Positions 1 through 6,903 of a stretch of DNA of 8,566 nucleotides are shown here, piece after piece. The stretch is from Pseudomonadota bacterium (GTDB lineage Bacteria; Pseudomonadota; Alphaproteobacteria; Rhizobiales; Hyphomicrobiaceae). The stretch covers positions 1 through 8,566 of the forward strand of contig JAEWIJ010000092.1 of NCBI GenBank assembly GCA_023387235.1, read 5' to 3'. The translations under genes and the position numbers were made by a program. Under the pieces are notes generated by a model that had not been told where the DNA came from, ran no database searches, and saw only the letters and a list, made by a program, of their open reading frames with translations. How positions within the stretch are numbered: position 1 is the stretch's first letter; each line of letters opens with the position of its first letter.

Positions 1-47
1 GCCGCACCGGCGGCCGACAACGACTTGAGGAACGTGCGACGCTTCAT
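1..47 (-). CDS. N-terminus of a Tat-exported protein, probably an ABC solute-binding protein (truncated by window edge)
   Basis: Only the first 15 codons are present: the reverse strand reads MKRRTFLKSLSAAGA before the window ends. The RRxFLK core followed by a small-residue stretch is the start of a twin-arginine (Tat) signal peptide, so the product is probably exported folded to the periplasm. It resembles the signal of the solute-binding protein at 1434 (MDRRNFLKSSLSVGALAAS), which is why a solute-binding protein is the best guess. Many other Tat substrates begin the same way, so the family is inference. The ATG start is supported by a purine-rich ribosome binding site (AAGGAAGGGAA on the minus strand, about 54-64) and by a sigma-54 promoter whose predicted transcript start lies about 42 nt upstream. 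Confidence 0.7.
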   Translation of the reverse strand, partial: MKRRTFLKSLSAAGA

Positions 48-53
48 AAGCAA

Positions 54-64
54 TTCCCTTCCTT
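54..64 (-). promoter_or_regulatory. Ribosome binding site of the truncated Tat-protein gene
   Basis: The minus strand reads AAGGAAGGGAA ending about 6 nt before the ATG at 47. It is purine-rich and complementary to the 16S rRNA tail, and it fixes the start codon of the truncated gene. It lies within the short leader predicted from the sigma-54 promoter. Confidence 0.6.
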
Positions 65-96
65 GCGTACGAGTGCGGAGACGCCAACGAAGGGTT

Positions 97-120
97 AACA
101 GCAACCTTTGTGCCAACTCT
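97..120 (-). promoter_or_regulatory. Sigma-54 (RpoN) -24/-12 promoter
   Basis: Read on the minus strand, positions 116-100 are TTGGCAC-AAAGG-TTGCT. The sigma-54 consensus is YTGGCACG-N4-TTGCW, with the GG and GC dinucleotides separated by exactly 10 bases. Here the spacing is exact, the preceding AGAG fits the mrNr flank, and the only mismatch to the core is A instead of G after TGGCAC. A transcript starting about 12 nt past the GC (around 89-90) would carry a leader of roughly 42 nt to the ATG at 47, with the ribosome binding site inside it. This geometry supports a real promoter for the truncated minus-strand gene. Sigma-54 promoters need an ATP-dependent enhancer-binding activator (such as NtrC or NifA); which one acts here cannot be told from the sequence. 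Confidence 0.8.
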
Positions 121-211
121 GAACATGCCGTCCAGAATTCGATCAACGGTCTGATCGAAAATGATAATCTGCAGAGGCAGCGTCGCGCCGCCAGCCTCGT
201 CGCGCGCTCGC

Positions 212-246
212 GCATATGCAGACTTGCATACAAAATAGCATACAAG
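212..246. repeat. Cluster of GCATAC/GCATATGC repeats, candidate activator or operator sites
   Basis: The 8-bp palindrome GCATATGC (212-219) is followed by TTGCATACAA (224-233), an imperfect palindrome, and then by GCATACAAG (238-246). The word GCATACAA occurs at 226-233 and 238-245, a 12-bp period close to one helical turn; the first GCATA word is 14 bp further left. The cluster is AT-rich against a GC-rich background. It lies about 120-155 bp upstream of the transcript start predicted from the sigma-54 promoter at 97-120, the usual distance for enhancer-type sites. The words do not match the NifA motif (TGT-N10-ACA) or the NtrC consensus. A GntR-type operator is the main alternative. Confidence 0.4.
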
Positions 247-372
247 CGCCTGAAAATTAGTCCGCGTGGAGGCTCTCAGGCACCGACGTCGGGCGCGCTA
301 CAGCGGGACAATCGATGCCCGCGCGCGGACGCATCGCAACACTTGGCGATCGTCGTTTCCGGCAAGCGCGCG

Positions 373-389
373 TGACGGAGCGTCCGTCA
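373..389 (-). terminator. Small hairpin overlapping the pncA stop codon, possible weak terminator
   Basis: TGACGGA (373-379) and TCCGTCA (383-389) form a perfect 7-bp stem with a 3-nt loop, and the stem includes the pncA stop codon. The bases following on the minus strand are CGCGCGCTTGCC, so there is no U tract. It is therefore not a canonical Rho-independent terminator; it could stabilise the transcript 3' end or be chance. Confidence 0.25.
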
Positions 390-1019
390 GGCAACCGCGC
401 TCGCCGCGAGGATAGGAATGGACCGTTCGGCCAGAGCCGTGCGCGCCGCATCGACCGATCCATCGAGATCGATGCCGCGCGTCGCCTCCTCGATCACGGC
501 GACATCGAAGCCGCAGCGATGTCCATCCTCCGCCGAGTAGCGCACGCAGAAATCGAACGCGAGGCCGACGAGAAACACCCGATTGAGGCCGCGCTCGCGC
601 AAGTATCCCGCAAGCCCCGTCGGCGTCGTGCGGTCGTTCTCGTAGAACGCCGAGTAGGAATCGATCGCCCGCCTGTATCCCTTCCGGATGACCAGTGCCG
701 CGTGCGGGATGTCCAGACCGGCATGGAATTCCGCACCGCTCGTCCCCTGCACGCAGTGATCCGGCCACAGCACCTGCGGACCATAGGGGAAGGTCACGAC
801 CTCGAACGGGCTGCGCCCTGTATGGCTCGAGGCGAACGAGCCGTGCCCCGCCGGATGCCAGTCCTGCGTCAGCACGACGTGCTGAAAGCGCGGCGCAAGC
901 CCGTTGACCAGCGGCACGATCTCGTCACCCGCGGGAACGGCCAGCCTGCCGCCCGGACAGAAGTCATTCTGAATGTCGACGACCAGCAGGACGTCGCTGT
1001 CCGTCATCTTCTCTGCCAT
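387..1019 (-). CDS. pncA: Nicotinamidase (isochorismatase-like cysteine hydrolase)
   Basis: PncA hydrolyses nicotinamide to nicotinate and ammonia in the cytoplasm, feeding NAD salvage by the Preiss-Handler route; many homologues also act on pyrazinamide. The 210-residue product is of normal length. The family catalytic triad is visible as Asp15 (VVDIQNDFCPGG), Lys113 (VIRKG) and Cys158 (LAFDFCVRYSA). The metal site is visible as Asp53, His55 and His59 (TQDWHPAGHGSFA) plus His88 (WPDHCVQGT). The start is uncertain: the frame is open to a GTG at 1040, with ATGs at 1031, 1019 and 1007. I chose 1019 because a GGA lies 7 nt upstream; 1007 would start right at the conserved core (MTDSDVLLVVD). The gene is transcribed toward the truncated Tat-protein gene, but the 339-bp gap and the sigma-54 promoter there argue against cotranscription. 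It is divergent from the transporter operon. Confidence 0.93.
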   Translation of the reverse strand: MAEKMTDSDVLLVVDIQNDFCPGGRLAVPAGDEIVPLVNGLAPRFQHVVLTQDWHPAGHGSFASSHTGRSPFEVVTFPYGPQVLWPDHCVQGTSGAEFHAGLDIPHAALVIRKGYRRAIDSYSAFYENDRTTPTGLAGYLRERGLNRVFLVGLAFDFCVRYSAEDGHRCGFDVAVIEEATRGIDLDGSVDAARTALAERSIPILAASAVA

Positions 1020-1088
1020 TGCTGTGTCCATCTGCACCACTGTTCAATCCGCACCGACGCGCGGACGCGATGACCTTACCGCAATCCC

Positions 1089-1109
1089 GAAGGGCCGGCG
1101 CGGCCCTTC
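1089..1109. repeat. Perfect 9-bp inverted repeat (hairpin 1)
   Basis: GAAGGGCCG (1089-1097), loop GCG, CGGCCCTTC (1101-1109). The arms are perfectly complementary. No T run follows on either strand, so it is not a standard Rho-independent terminator. It lies between divergently transcribed genes, where a terminator for either would be unexpected. Confidence 0.6.
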
Positions 1110-1139
1110 CTGCGTTGCCGCCTCCTGATGCGCCGCGAA

Positions 1140-1157
1140 ATCGGGCGCCCGCCCGAT
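1140..1157. repeat. Perfect 7-bp inverted repeat (hairpin 2)
   Basis: ATCGGGC (1140-1146), 4-nt loop, GCCCGAT (1151-1157). This second perfect hairpin lies 30 bp from the first in the same divergent region. There is no adjacent T run. It could be an operator, a palindromic intergenic element or a remnant of one. Confidence 0.5.
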
Positions 1158-1279
1158 GGCCATACTTCATGCCCGGAAGTCGCTCAAAGATGCTGCCGTT
1201 CGCTGCAGCGGCGATCCATTTTCCCGCCATGAGTGCTGCGAACTTGACCCCGCATCGCGTGCCGCTGCACAATCATCCA

Positions 1280-1301
1280 GCAGCATGCCGGTTCTTGCTG
1301 C
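1280..1301. promoter_or_regulatory. Inverted repeat abutting the candidate -35 box, possible operator
   Basis: GCAGCA (1280-1285) and TGCTGC (1296-1301) are exact inverted copies with 10 bases between them, ending 1 bp before the proposed -35 hexamer. Centre-to-centre spacing of about 16 bp suits a dimeric regulator, and the position suits an activator or repressor of the transporter operon. The arms are short, so chance is possible. Confidence 0.25.
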
Positions 1302-1302
1302 C

Positions 1303-1332
1303 TTGACCGTTTACGATGCTGCAATGCGATAT
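1303..1332 (+). promoter_or_regulatory. Candidate sigma-70-type promoter of the transporter operon
   Basis: TTGACC (1303-1308) is followed after 18 bp by CGATAT (1327-1332). The -35 fits the alphaproteobacterial TTGAC preference and the -10 is acceptable. A start near 1340 would leave a leader of about 95 nt before the ATG at 1434. A second TTGACG at 1354-1359 has only a poor -10 partner. Confidence 0.4.
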
Positions 1333-1433
1333 GAAACGCTAGGCAGGCGTGAACTTGACGAGCTGACATTTGCGTCGACGCGATTGTCCGCGACGAGCCT
1401 GCCCCGAATTTTCGGCCGAAGGAGCGTCAAAAC

Positions 1434-3032
1434 ATGGACCGCAGAAACTTTCTCAAATCTTCGTTGAGCGTCGGCGCGCTGGCTGCATCGGGTGGTCTTG
1501 CCGCACCGGCCATTGCACAAGGCGCCGCTAAAACCCTGAAGTTCGTGCCGCAGGCGAACCTCGCCAACTTCGACCCGATCTGGGGCACGCAGTATGTCGT
1601 GCGCAATGCCTCCGTGCTCGTCTGGGATACGCTCTACGGCGTCAACAGCAAGCTCGAGCCGCAGCGCCAGATGGTCGAGAGCGAGGAAGTCTCGAGCGAC
1701 GGCCTGACCTGGACGTTCAAGCTGCGCCCCGGCCTCAAGTTCCACGATGGTGCGCCGGTTGTCTCCAAGGACGTCGTGGCATCGCTCACGCGCTGGAGCG
1801 CCCGCGACCCGATGGGCCTCATGATCAAGGCCATCCAGAAAGAGCTGACGGCGGTCGACGACAAGACTTTCAAGTGGGTGCTTTCCAAGCCGTTTCCGAA
1901 GCTCTTGTTCGCGCTCGGCAAGAACAACACGCCGATGGCGTTCATCATGCCCGAGCGCATCGCGACAACCGATCCCTTCAAGCAGATCACCGAATACGTC
2001 GGCAGCGGGCCGATGAAGTTCGCGCAGAAGGAATGGGTTCCCGGCGCGAAGGCCGTGTTCGAGAAATTCGCCGACTATCAGCCGCGTTCGGAAACCGCGG
2101 ACTGGCTCTCGGGCGGCAAGGTCATCGCGGTGGACCGCATCGAATGGGTGATCATGCCCGATCCGGCGACCGCCTCCGCGGCGCTGCAGAGCGGCGAGAT
2201 CGACTGGTGGGAGACGCCGATCCCCGATCTCATTCCCATCCTCAAGCGCAATCGCAACATCAAGGTCGATATCGCCGATCCGCTCGGAAACGTCGGCTCG
2301 TTCCGCCTGAACCACTTGCACCCACCCTTCAACGACGTGAAGGTCCGCCGGGCCGTGCAGATGGCGCTCAGCCAGGAAGACTATATGCGCGCCGTGGTCG
2401 GCAGCGATGACAGCCTGTGGCAGTTGCTGCCGAGCTTCTTCACGCCCGGCACGCCCTTCTACACCGAGGAAGGCGGCGAAATCCTCAAGGGGCCACGCAA
2501 TATCGACGGCGCAAAGAAGCTGCTGGCCGAGGCCGGCTACTCGGGCCAGCCCGTGACGTGCATCGTGGCGCAGGACCAGGCGCCGCTGAAGGCGATGGGC
2601 GAAGTGACGGCGGACCTGCTGAAGAAGATCGGCATGACCGTGGACTTCGTCGCGACCGACTGGGGCACGGTCGGCCAGCGCCGCGCGTCCAAGTCGCCGC
2701 CCGGCCAGGGCGGCTGGGGCATGTTCCACACGTGGCACGCGGGCGCCGACTGCGCCACGCCGGCGGCCTATAACGCTGTCCGCGGAACCGGCGCCGACGC
2801 CTGGTTCGGCTGGCCGAACAGCCCGAACACCGAAAAGGAAATCACGGCCTGGTTCGAGGCCAAGAACGCCGAGGAAGAGAAGGCCGCCATGGGACGCATC
2901 AACAAGGCGGCCATGGAAGACGTGGTCTACATTCCGACCGGCTTCTACAAGGGCTTCCAGGCTTGGCGCAGCAACGTCAGCGGTGTCGTCGGTGGACCGA
3001 TCCCGTTCTTCTGGAACATCAAGAAGGCCTGA
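1434..3032 (+). CDS. ABC transporter substrate-binding protein, family 5 (dipeptide/oligopeptide/nickel type), Tat-exported
   Basis: This is the periplasmic receptor of the importer encoded downstream. The 532-residue product starts with a Tat signal (RRNFLK at 3-8, hydrophobic stretch, likely cleavage after AIA at 28). Family 5 features follow: LTWTFKLRPGLKFHDG (91-106), the LQSGEIDWWE segment (251-260) and a FN-DVKVRRAVQMALSQEDY segment (299-317). The start is fixed by AAGGAG at 1419-1424, 9 nt before the ATG. In DppA/OppA a conserved Asp in the C-terminal part of the pocket binds the peptide amine. The corresponding region here, around WHAGADC (424-430), looks different, so the ligand may not be a peptide (inference). 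Because a carbamoylase is encoded in the same operon, an N-carbamoyl amino acid or related amide is a reasonable candidate ligand; the sequence does not prove it. Confidence 0.93.
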   Translation: MDRRNFLKSSLSVGALAASGGLAAPAIAQGAAKTLKFVPQANLANFDPIWGTQYVVRNASVLVWDTLYGVNSKLEPQRQMVESEEVSSDGLTWTFKLRPGLKFHDGAPVVSKDVVASLTRWSARDPMGLMIKAIQKELTAVDDKTFKWVLSKPFPKLLFALGKNNTPMAFIMPERIATTDPFKQITEYVGSGPMKFAQKEWVPGAKAVFEKFADYQPRSETADWLSGGKVIAVDRIEWVIMPDPATASAALQSGEIDWWETPIPDLIPILKRNRNIKVDIADPLGNVGSFRLNHLHPPFNDVKVRRAVQMALSQEDYMRAVVGSDDSLWQLLPSFFTPGTPFYTEEGGEILKGPRNIDGAKKLLAEAGYSGQPVTCIVAQDQAPLKAMGEVTADLLKKIGMTVDFVATDWGTVGQRRASKSPPGQGGWGMFHTWHAGADCATPAAYNAVRGTGADAWFGWPNSPNTEKEITAWFEAKNAEEEKAAMGRINKAAMEDVVYIPTGFYKGFQAWRSNVSGVVGGPIPFFWNIKKA

Positions 3033-3047
3033 AAAAACGGGCGGAAC

Positions 3048-3989
3048 ATGCTCGGCTTCATCTTTCGGCGCATCATCGCGACGATCCCCGTCATGGGGAT
3101 CGTTGCCCTGTTCGTCTTCAGCCTGCTCTACATCGCGCCCGGCGATCCTGCCGTCGTCATCGCCGGCGATCAGGCGACACCGCAGGACGTCGAGCGCATC
3201 CGCGTCAGTCTCGGCCTCGATCGCCCTTTCCTCGAGCGCTTCGGCGAATGGTCGTGGCGCATTCTGCACGGTGACCTCGGCACCTCGATGTTCACGGGAA
3301 TGCCGGTGACGCAGCTCATCGGCCAGCGCCTCGAGCCGACGCTGTCGCTCATGGTGCTCACACTGCTTCTTTCGATCGTCGTCGCGGTACCGATCGGCGT
3401 GCTCGCCGCCTGGAAGGCCGGAAGCTGGATCGATCGCGGCGTCATGGGCTTTGCCGTCTTCGGCTTCTCCGTGCCGGTCTTCGTCGTCGGCTATGTGCTG
3501 GCCTATGTCTTCGCGCTCGAGCTCGAATGGTTTCCCGTTCAGGGTTACACGCCGCTGTCCGAGGGCCTCTGGCCGTGGTTCGAGAACCTCGTGCTGCCGG
3601 CGATCGCGCTCGGCTTCGTCTATATCGCCCTCATCGCACGCATAACGCGCGCGTCCATGCTCGAGGTCCTGCAGCAGGATTACATCCGCACCGCCAAGGC
3701 CAAGGGGCTCGGCCAACGCCCGATCCTCTTCCTGCACGCCCTCAAGAACGCGGCCGTTCCGATCGTCACCGTCATCGGCATCGGCATCGCGCTCCTCATC
3801 GGCGGCGCCGTCGTGACGGAAAGCGTGTTCGCCATTCCCGGCCTCGGCCGCCTGACGATCGATGCCATTCTGCGGCGCGACTACCCCGTCATCCAGGGCA
3901 TCGTGCTGCTGTTCAGCTTCGTCTACGTGCTCGTCAATCTCGTCGTCGACCTCGTCTACACACTGCTCGATCCGAGGATCCGCTATTGA
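3048..3989 (+). CDS. ABC transporter permease, DppB/OppB type
   Basis: Inner-membrane subunit of a family 5 importer, forming half of the translocation channel with the DppC-type partner. The 313 residues are the usual length. A first membrane helix (about 9-30) ends in LLYIAPGDPA, typical of DppB proteins. A soluble periplasmic stretch follows, then about five more hydrophobic segments from 98 to 303. The EAA-type loop that docks the ATPases is at about 206-221 (EVLQQDYIRTAKAKGL). The protein ends in the characteristic LLDPRIRY. The gene begins 15 bp after the receptor gene. The ribosome binding site is weak (GGGCGGA at 3039-3045), so translation may depend partly on coupling or be lower than that of the receptor. 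Membership is certain at family level; dipeptide specificity is not implied. Confidence 0.95.
   Translation: MLGFIFRRIIATIPVMGIVALFVFSLLYIAPGDPAVVIAGDQATPQDVERIRVSLGLDRPFLERFGEWSWRILHGDLGTSMFTGMPVTQLIGQRLEPTLSLMVLTLLLSIVVAVPIGVLAAWKAGSWIDRGVMGFAVFGFSVPVFVVGYVLAYVFALELEWFPVQGYTPLSEGLWPWFENLVLPAIALGFVYIALIARITRASMLEVLQQDYIRTAKAKGLGQRPILFLHALKNAAVPIVTVIGIGIALLIGGAVVTESVFAIPGLGRLTIDAILRRDYPVIQGIVLLFSFVYVLVNLVVDLVYTLLDPRIRY
3974..3989 (+). promoter_or_regulatory. Ribosome binding site and TTGA start/stop overlap for the DppC-type gene
   Basis: GAGGA at 3974-3978 lies inside the last codons of the upstream gene, 7 nt before the TTG at 3986. The TTG shares two bases with the TGA stop at 3987-3989. 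This site decides the start of the downstream permease despite the rare start codon. Confidence 0.7.
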
Positions 3990-4906
3990 CCGCTACCGCC
4001 TCACCAGCGACTGACCCGGCGGCGCTCGCCGCCGAGCCCGAGCTGCCGGACATCCTGCCGCCGGTCAAGGAACGCCGCGGCCTCGCCGGCTTCATCTACC
4101 GCCATCCCGCGATCGCCATCGGCGGCGCGATGCTCATCCTGCTCATACTGATGGCGATCTTCGCGCCCCTGCTCGGCACGACCGATCCATCGGCGCTCGC
4201 CCCCTCGAAGCGCACGCGCTCGCCGTCCGCCGAATACTGGTTCGGCTCGGACATGATGGGCCGCGACATCTACTCGCGCGTGATCTACGGCGCGCGCGTC
4301 TCCCTGATCGTCGGCTTCGCCGTCGCCATCATCGCCTCTCTCGCCGGGCTCGTGGTCGGCCTCGTCTCGGGTTTCGTCCGCTGGGCCGACAGCATCATCA
4401 TGCGCATCATGGACGGCATGATGTCGATCCCGCCCATTCTGCTCGCCGTCGCGCTCATGGCGCTCACGCGCGGCAGCGTCGGGAACGTCATAGCCGCGAT
4501 CGCGGTCGCCGAGTTCCCGCGCGTGACGCGCCTCGTGCGCGGCGTCGTGCTCTCGCTGCGTGAGCAGCCCTACGTCGAAGCGGCCGTGGCGGCAGGCACG
4601 CGCACGCCCATGATCATCATCCGCCACATCCTGCCGAACACGATCGCGCCGCTCACCGTGCAGGCAACCTACATCTGCGCGAGTGCGATGATCACGGAGT
4701 CGATCCTCTCCTTCATCGGCGCCGGCACACCGCCGATCATCCCCTCCTGGGGTAACATCATGGCCGATGGCCGCGCGCTCTGGCAGGTGAAGCCGTTCAT
4801 CGTGTTCTTCCCGGCCATCTTCCTCTCGATCACCGTGCTCGCGGTGAATCTGCTCGGCGACGGTCTCCGCGATGCCGTCGATCCGCGCATGGCCAAAAGG
4901 CTTTAA
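3986..4906 (+). CDS. ABC transporter permease, DppC/OppC type (TTG start)
   Basis: Second channel subunit, 306 residues. It has the DppC layout: a cytoplasmic N-terminal tail (1-42), membrane helix 1 (about 44-64), the family segment YWFGSDMMGRDIYSR (84-98), further helices, the EAA-type loop QPYVEAAVAAGTRTP (194-208) and the C-terminal LLGDGLRDAVDPR. The frame is open much further upstream, but that part overlaps the DppB-type gene. I place the start at the TTG at 3986 because it overlaps the upstream TGA stop (TTGA), has GAGGA at 3974-3978 with a 7-nt spacer, and gives the family's normal length. No ATG or GTG lies between this TTG and helix 1. The overlap indicates translational coupling with the partner permease, which helps keep equal stoichiometry. 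Confidence 0.92.
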   Translation: MTATASPATDPAALAAEPELPDILPPVKERRGLAGFIYRHPAIAIGGAMLILLILMAIFAPLLGTTDPSALAPSKRTRSPSAEYWFGSDMMGRDIYSRVIYGARVSLIVGFAVAIIASLAGLVVGLVSGFVRWADSIIMRIMDGMMSIPPILLAVALMALTRGSVGNVIAAIAVAEFPRVTRLVRGVVLSLREQPYVEAAVAAGTRTPMIIIRHILPNTIAPLTVQATYICASAMITESILSFIGAGTPPIIPSWGNIMADGRALWQVKPFIVFFPAIFLSITVLAVNLLGDGLRDAVDPRMAKRL

Positions 4907-4909
4907 ATA

Positions 4910-5895
<986 letters not shown>

Positions 5896-5899
<4 letters not shown>

Positions 5900-6894
5900 A
5901 GGCCAATTCCCCGACCGTGCTCGAAGTGAAGAATCTGACCAAGCACTTTCCCGTCAAGAGGGGCCTCTTCGGTCGCCCGAGCGCGCACGTGCACGCCGTC
6001 GACGGCATCAGCTTCTCCATTGGCGAAAGCGAGACGCTCGGCCTCGTCGGCGAGTCCGGCTGCGGCAAATCCACGGCCGGCAAACTCATCCTGAGGCTCA
6101 TTCCGCCGACCGAAGGCGAGATCCGCCTCGCCGGCCGTCGTATCGACGAACTCGGCGGCGAAAGCATGCGCGACTGCCGCCGCACCATGCAGGTCGTCTT
6201 CCAGGATCCCTATTCCTCGCTCAATCCGCGCATGCGCGCGCGCGACATCGTCGCCGAGCCGCTCCGCAATTTCGAGGCGCTGAGCGAAAGCGACATCGAC
6301 AAGCGCGTCAGCACGCTCTTCGACAACGTCGGCCTGCGCAGCGATCAGCTTTCCCGATTTCCCCACGAGTTCTCCGGCGGCCAGCGCCAGCGCCTCGTCA
6401 TCGCGCGCGCCCTCGCCGTCCGCCCGAGCCTCATCGTGTGCGACGAACCCGTCTCGGCGCTCGACGTCTCGGTGCAGGCGCAGGTCATCAACCTGCTCAT
6501 CGATCTGCAGAAGGAATTCGGCGTCGCCTATCTCTTCATCGCGCACGATCTCGCCGTCGTCGAGCACATCAGCCATCGCGTCGCGGTCATGTATCTCGGC
6601 CGCATTGTCGAGCTCGCCGACAAGGAGTCGCTGTTCGCCGATCCGCAGCACCCCTACACGGAAGCGCTGCTGTCCGCCGTTCCGGTGCCCGACCCGACCG
6701 TCACGCCGAACCGCATTATCCTGCAGGGTGATGTGCCGAGCCCGATCAAGCCGCCGCCGGGCTGCCATTTCCATACGCGCTGCCCCTATGCCTTCGAACG
6801 CTGCCGAATCGAGCGGCCGGCCATGCGCGAGACCAAGCCCGAGCACTTCGCGGCCTGCCACCTGCGCGAAGGCGAACCCGTCCAGACGGCGTGA
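5896..6894 (+). CDS. ABC transporter ATP-binding protein, DppF/OppF type
   Basis: Second ATPase subunit, 332 residues, and the partner of the DppD-type protein in the heterodimeric motor. Walker A is GESGCGKST (52-60), the Q-loop is Gln103 (VFQDPYSSLNPR, a DppF hallmark), the signature is FSGGQRQR (159-166), Walker B includes Asp183-Glu184 (VCDEP) and the H-loop is His217. The C-terminal extension has Cys290, 296, 303 and 321, again fitting a [4Fe-4S] site. The frame is open from an ATG at 5806, but the start at 5896 is preferred. It forms an ATGA overlap with the upstream stop, has a strong AAGGAG at 5882-5887 with 8-nt spacing, and begins where the family homology begins (VLEVKNLTKHFPV). 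Confidence 0.95.
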
Positions 6895-6903
6895 GGACTT
6901 CCG

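Larger units (their letters stand above)
48..386. other. Non-coding interval between pncA and the truncated minus-strand gene
   Basis: This 339-bp interval holds no convincing gene. It contains the sigma-54 promoter (97-120) and the GCATAC repeat cluster (212-246). Between them are a small inverted repeat CGATCA-N6-TGATCG (140-157) and an AT-rich patch (about 157-169). The stretch ATCAACGGTCTG at 142-153 is a two-mismatch fit to the IHF site WATCAANNNNTTR; IHF bending between enhancer and sigma-54 promoter is common, but this match is too weak to call. I see nothing else in the remainder. Confidence 0.6.
1020..1433. other. Divergent intergenic region between pncA and the transporter operon
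   Basis: This 414-bp region has no believable gene: the short open frames crossing it lack ribosome binding sites and recognisable protein features. It contains two perfect GC-rich hairpins (1089-1109 and 1140-1157), an inverted repeat GCAGCA-N10-TGCTGC (1280-1301), a candidate sigma-70 promoter (1303-1332) and the ribosome binding site of the solute-binding protein gene. No sigma-54 promoter with correct GG-N10-GC spacing was found on the plus strand here. Confidence 0.6.

Noticed and set aside
142..153. IHF site between the repeat cluster and the sigma-54 promoter
   Set aside because: ATCAACGGTCTG has two mismatches to the consensus, which is too weak to report as a feature.
25..375. 116-codon plus-strand open frame in the left intergenic region
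   Set aside because: Arginine-rich translation, no ribosome binding site, and it overlaps the sigma-54 promoter and the start of the minus-strand gene.
315..1073. 252-codon plus-strand open frame across pncA
   Set aside because: It lies opposite pncA, whose catalytic triad and metal ligands are intact. The plus-strand translation is arginine-rich and featureless.
1157..1174. TGGCCATACTTCATGC as a plus-strand sigma-54 promoter for the transporter operon
   Set aside because: The GG-to-GC spacing is 11 instead of 10, and the -24 and -12 elements match poorly.
1156..1467. 103-codon plus-strand open frame in the divergent region
   Set aside because: It runs out of frame into the binding-protein gene, has no ribosome binding site and shows no protein features.
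1311..3737. 808-codon open frame on the minus strand opposite the binding-protein and permease genes
   Set aside because: Its translation is highly charged and low in complexity (rich in R, D, E, H, A) with no family features. It lies antisense to two clearly recognisable genes and is a codon-bias shadow of GC-rich coding DNA.
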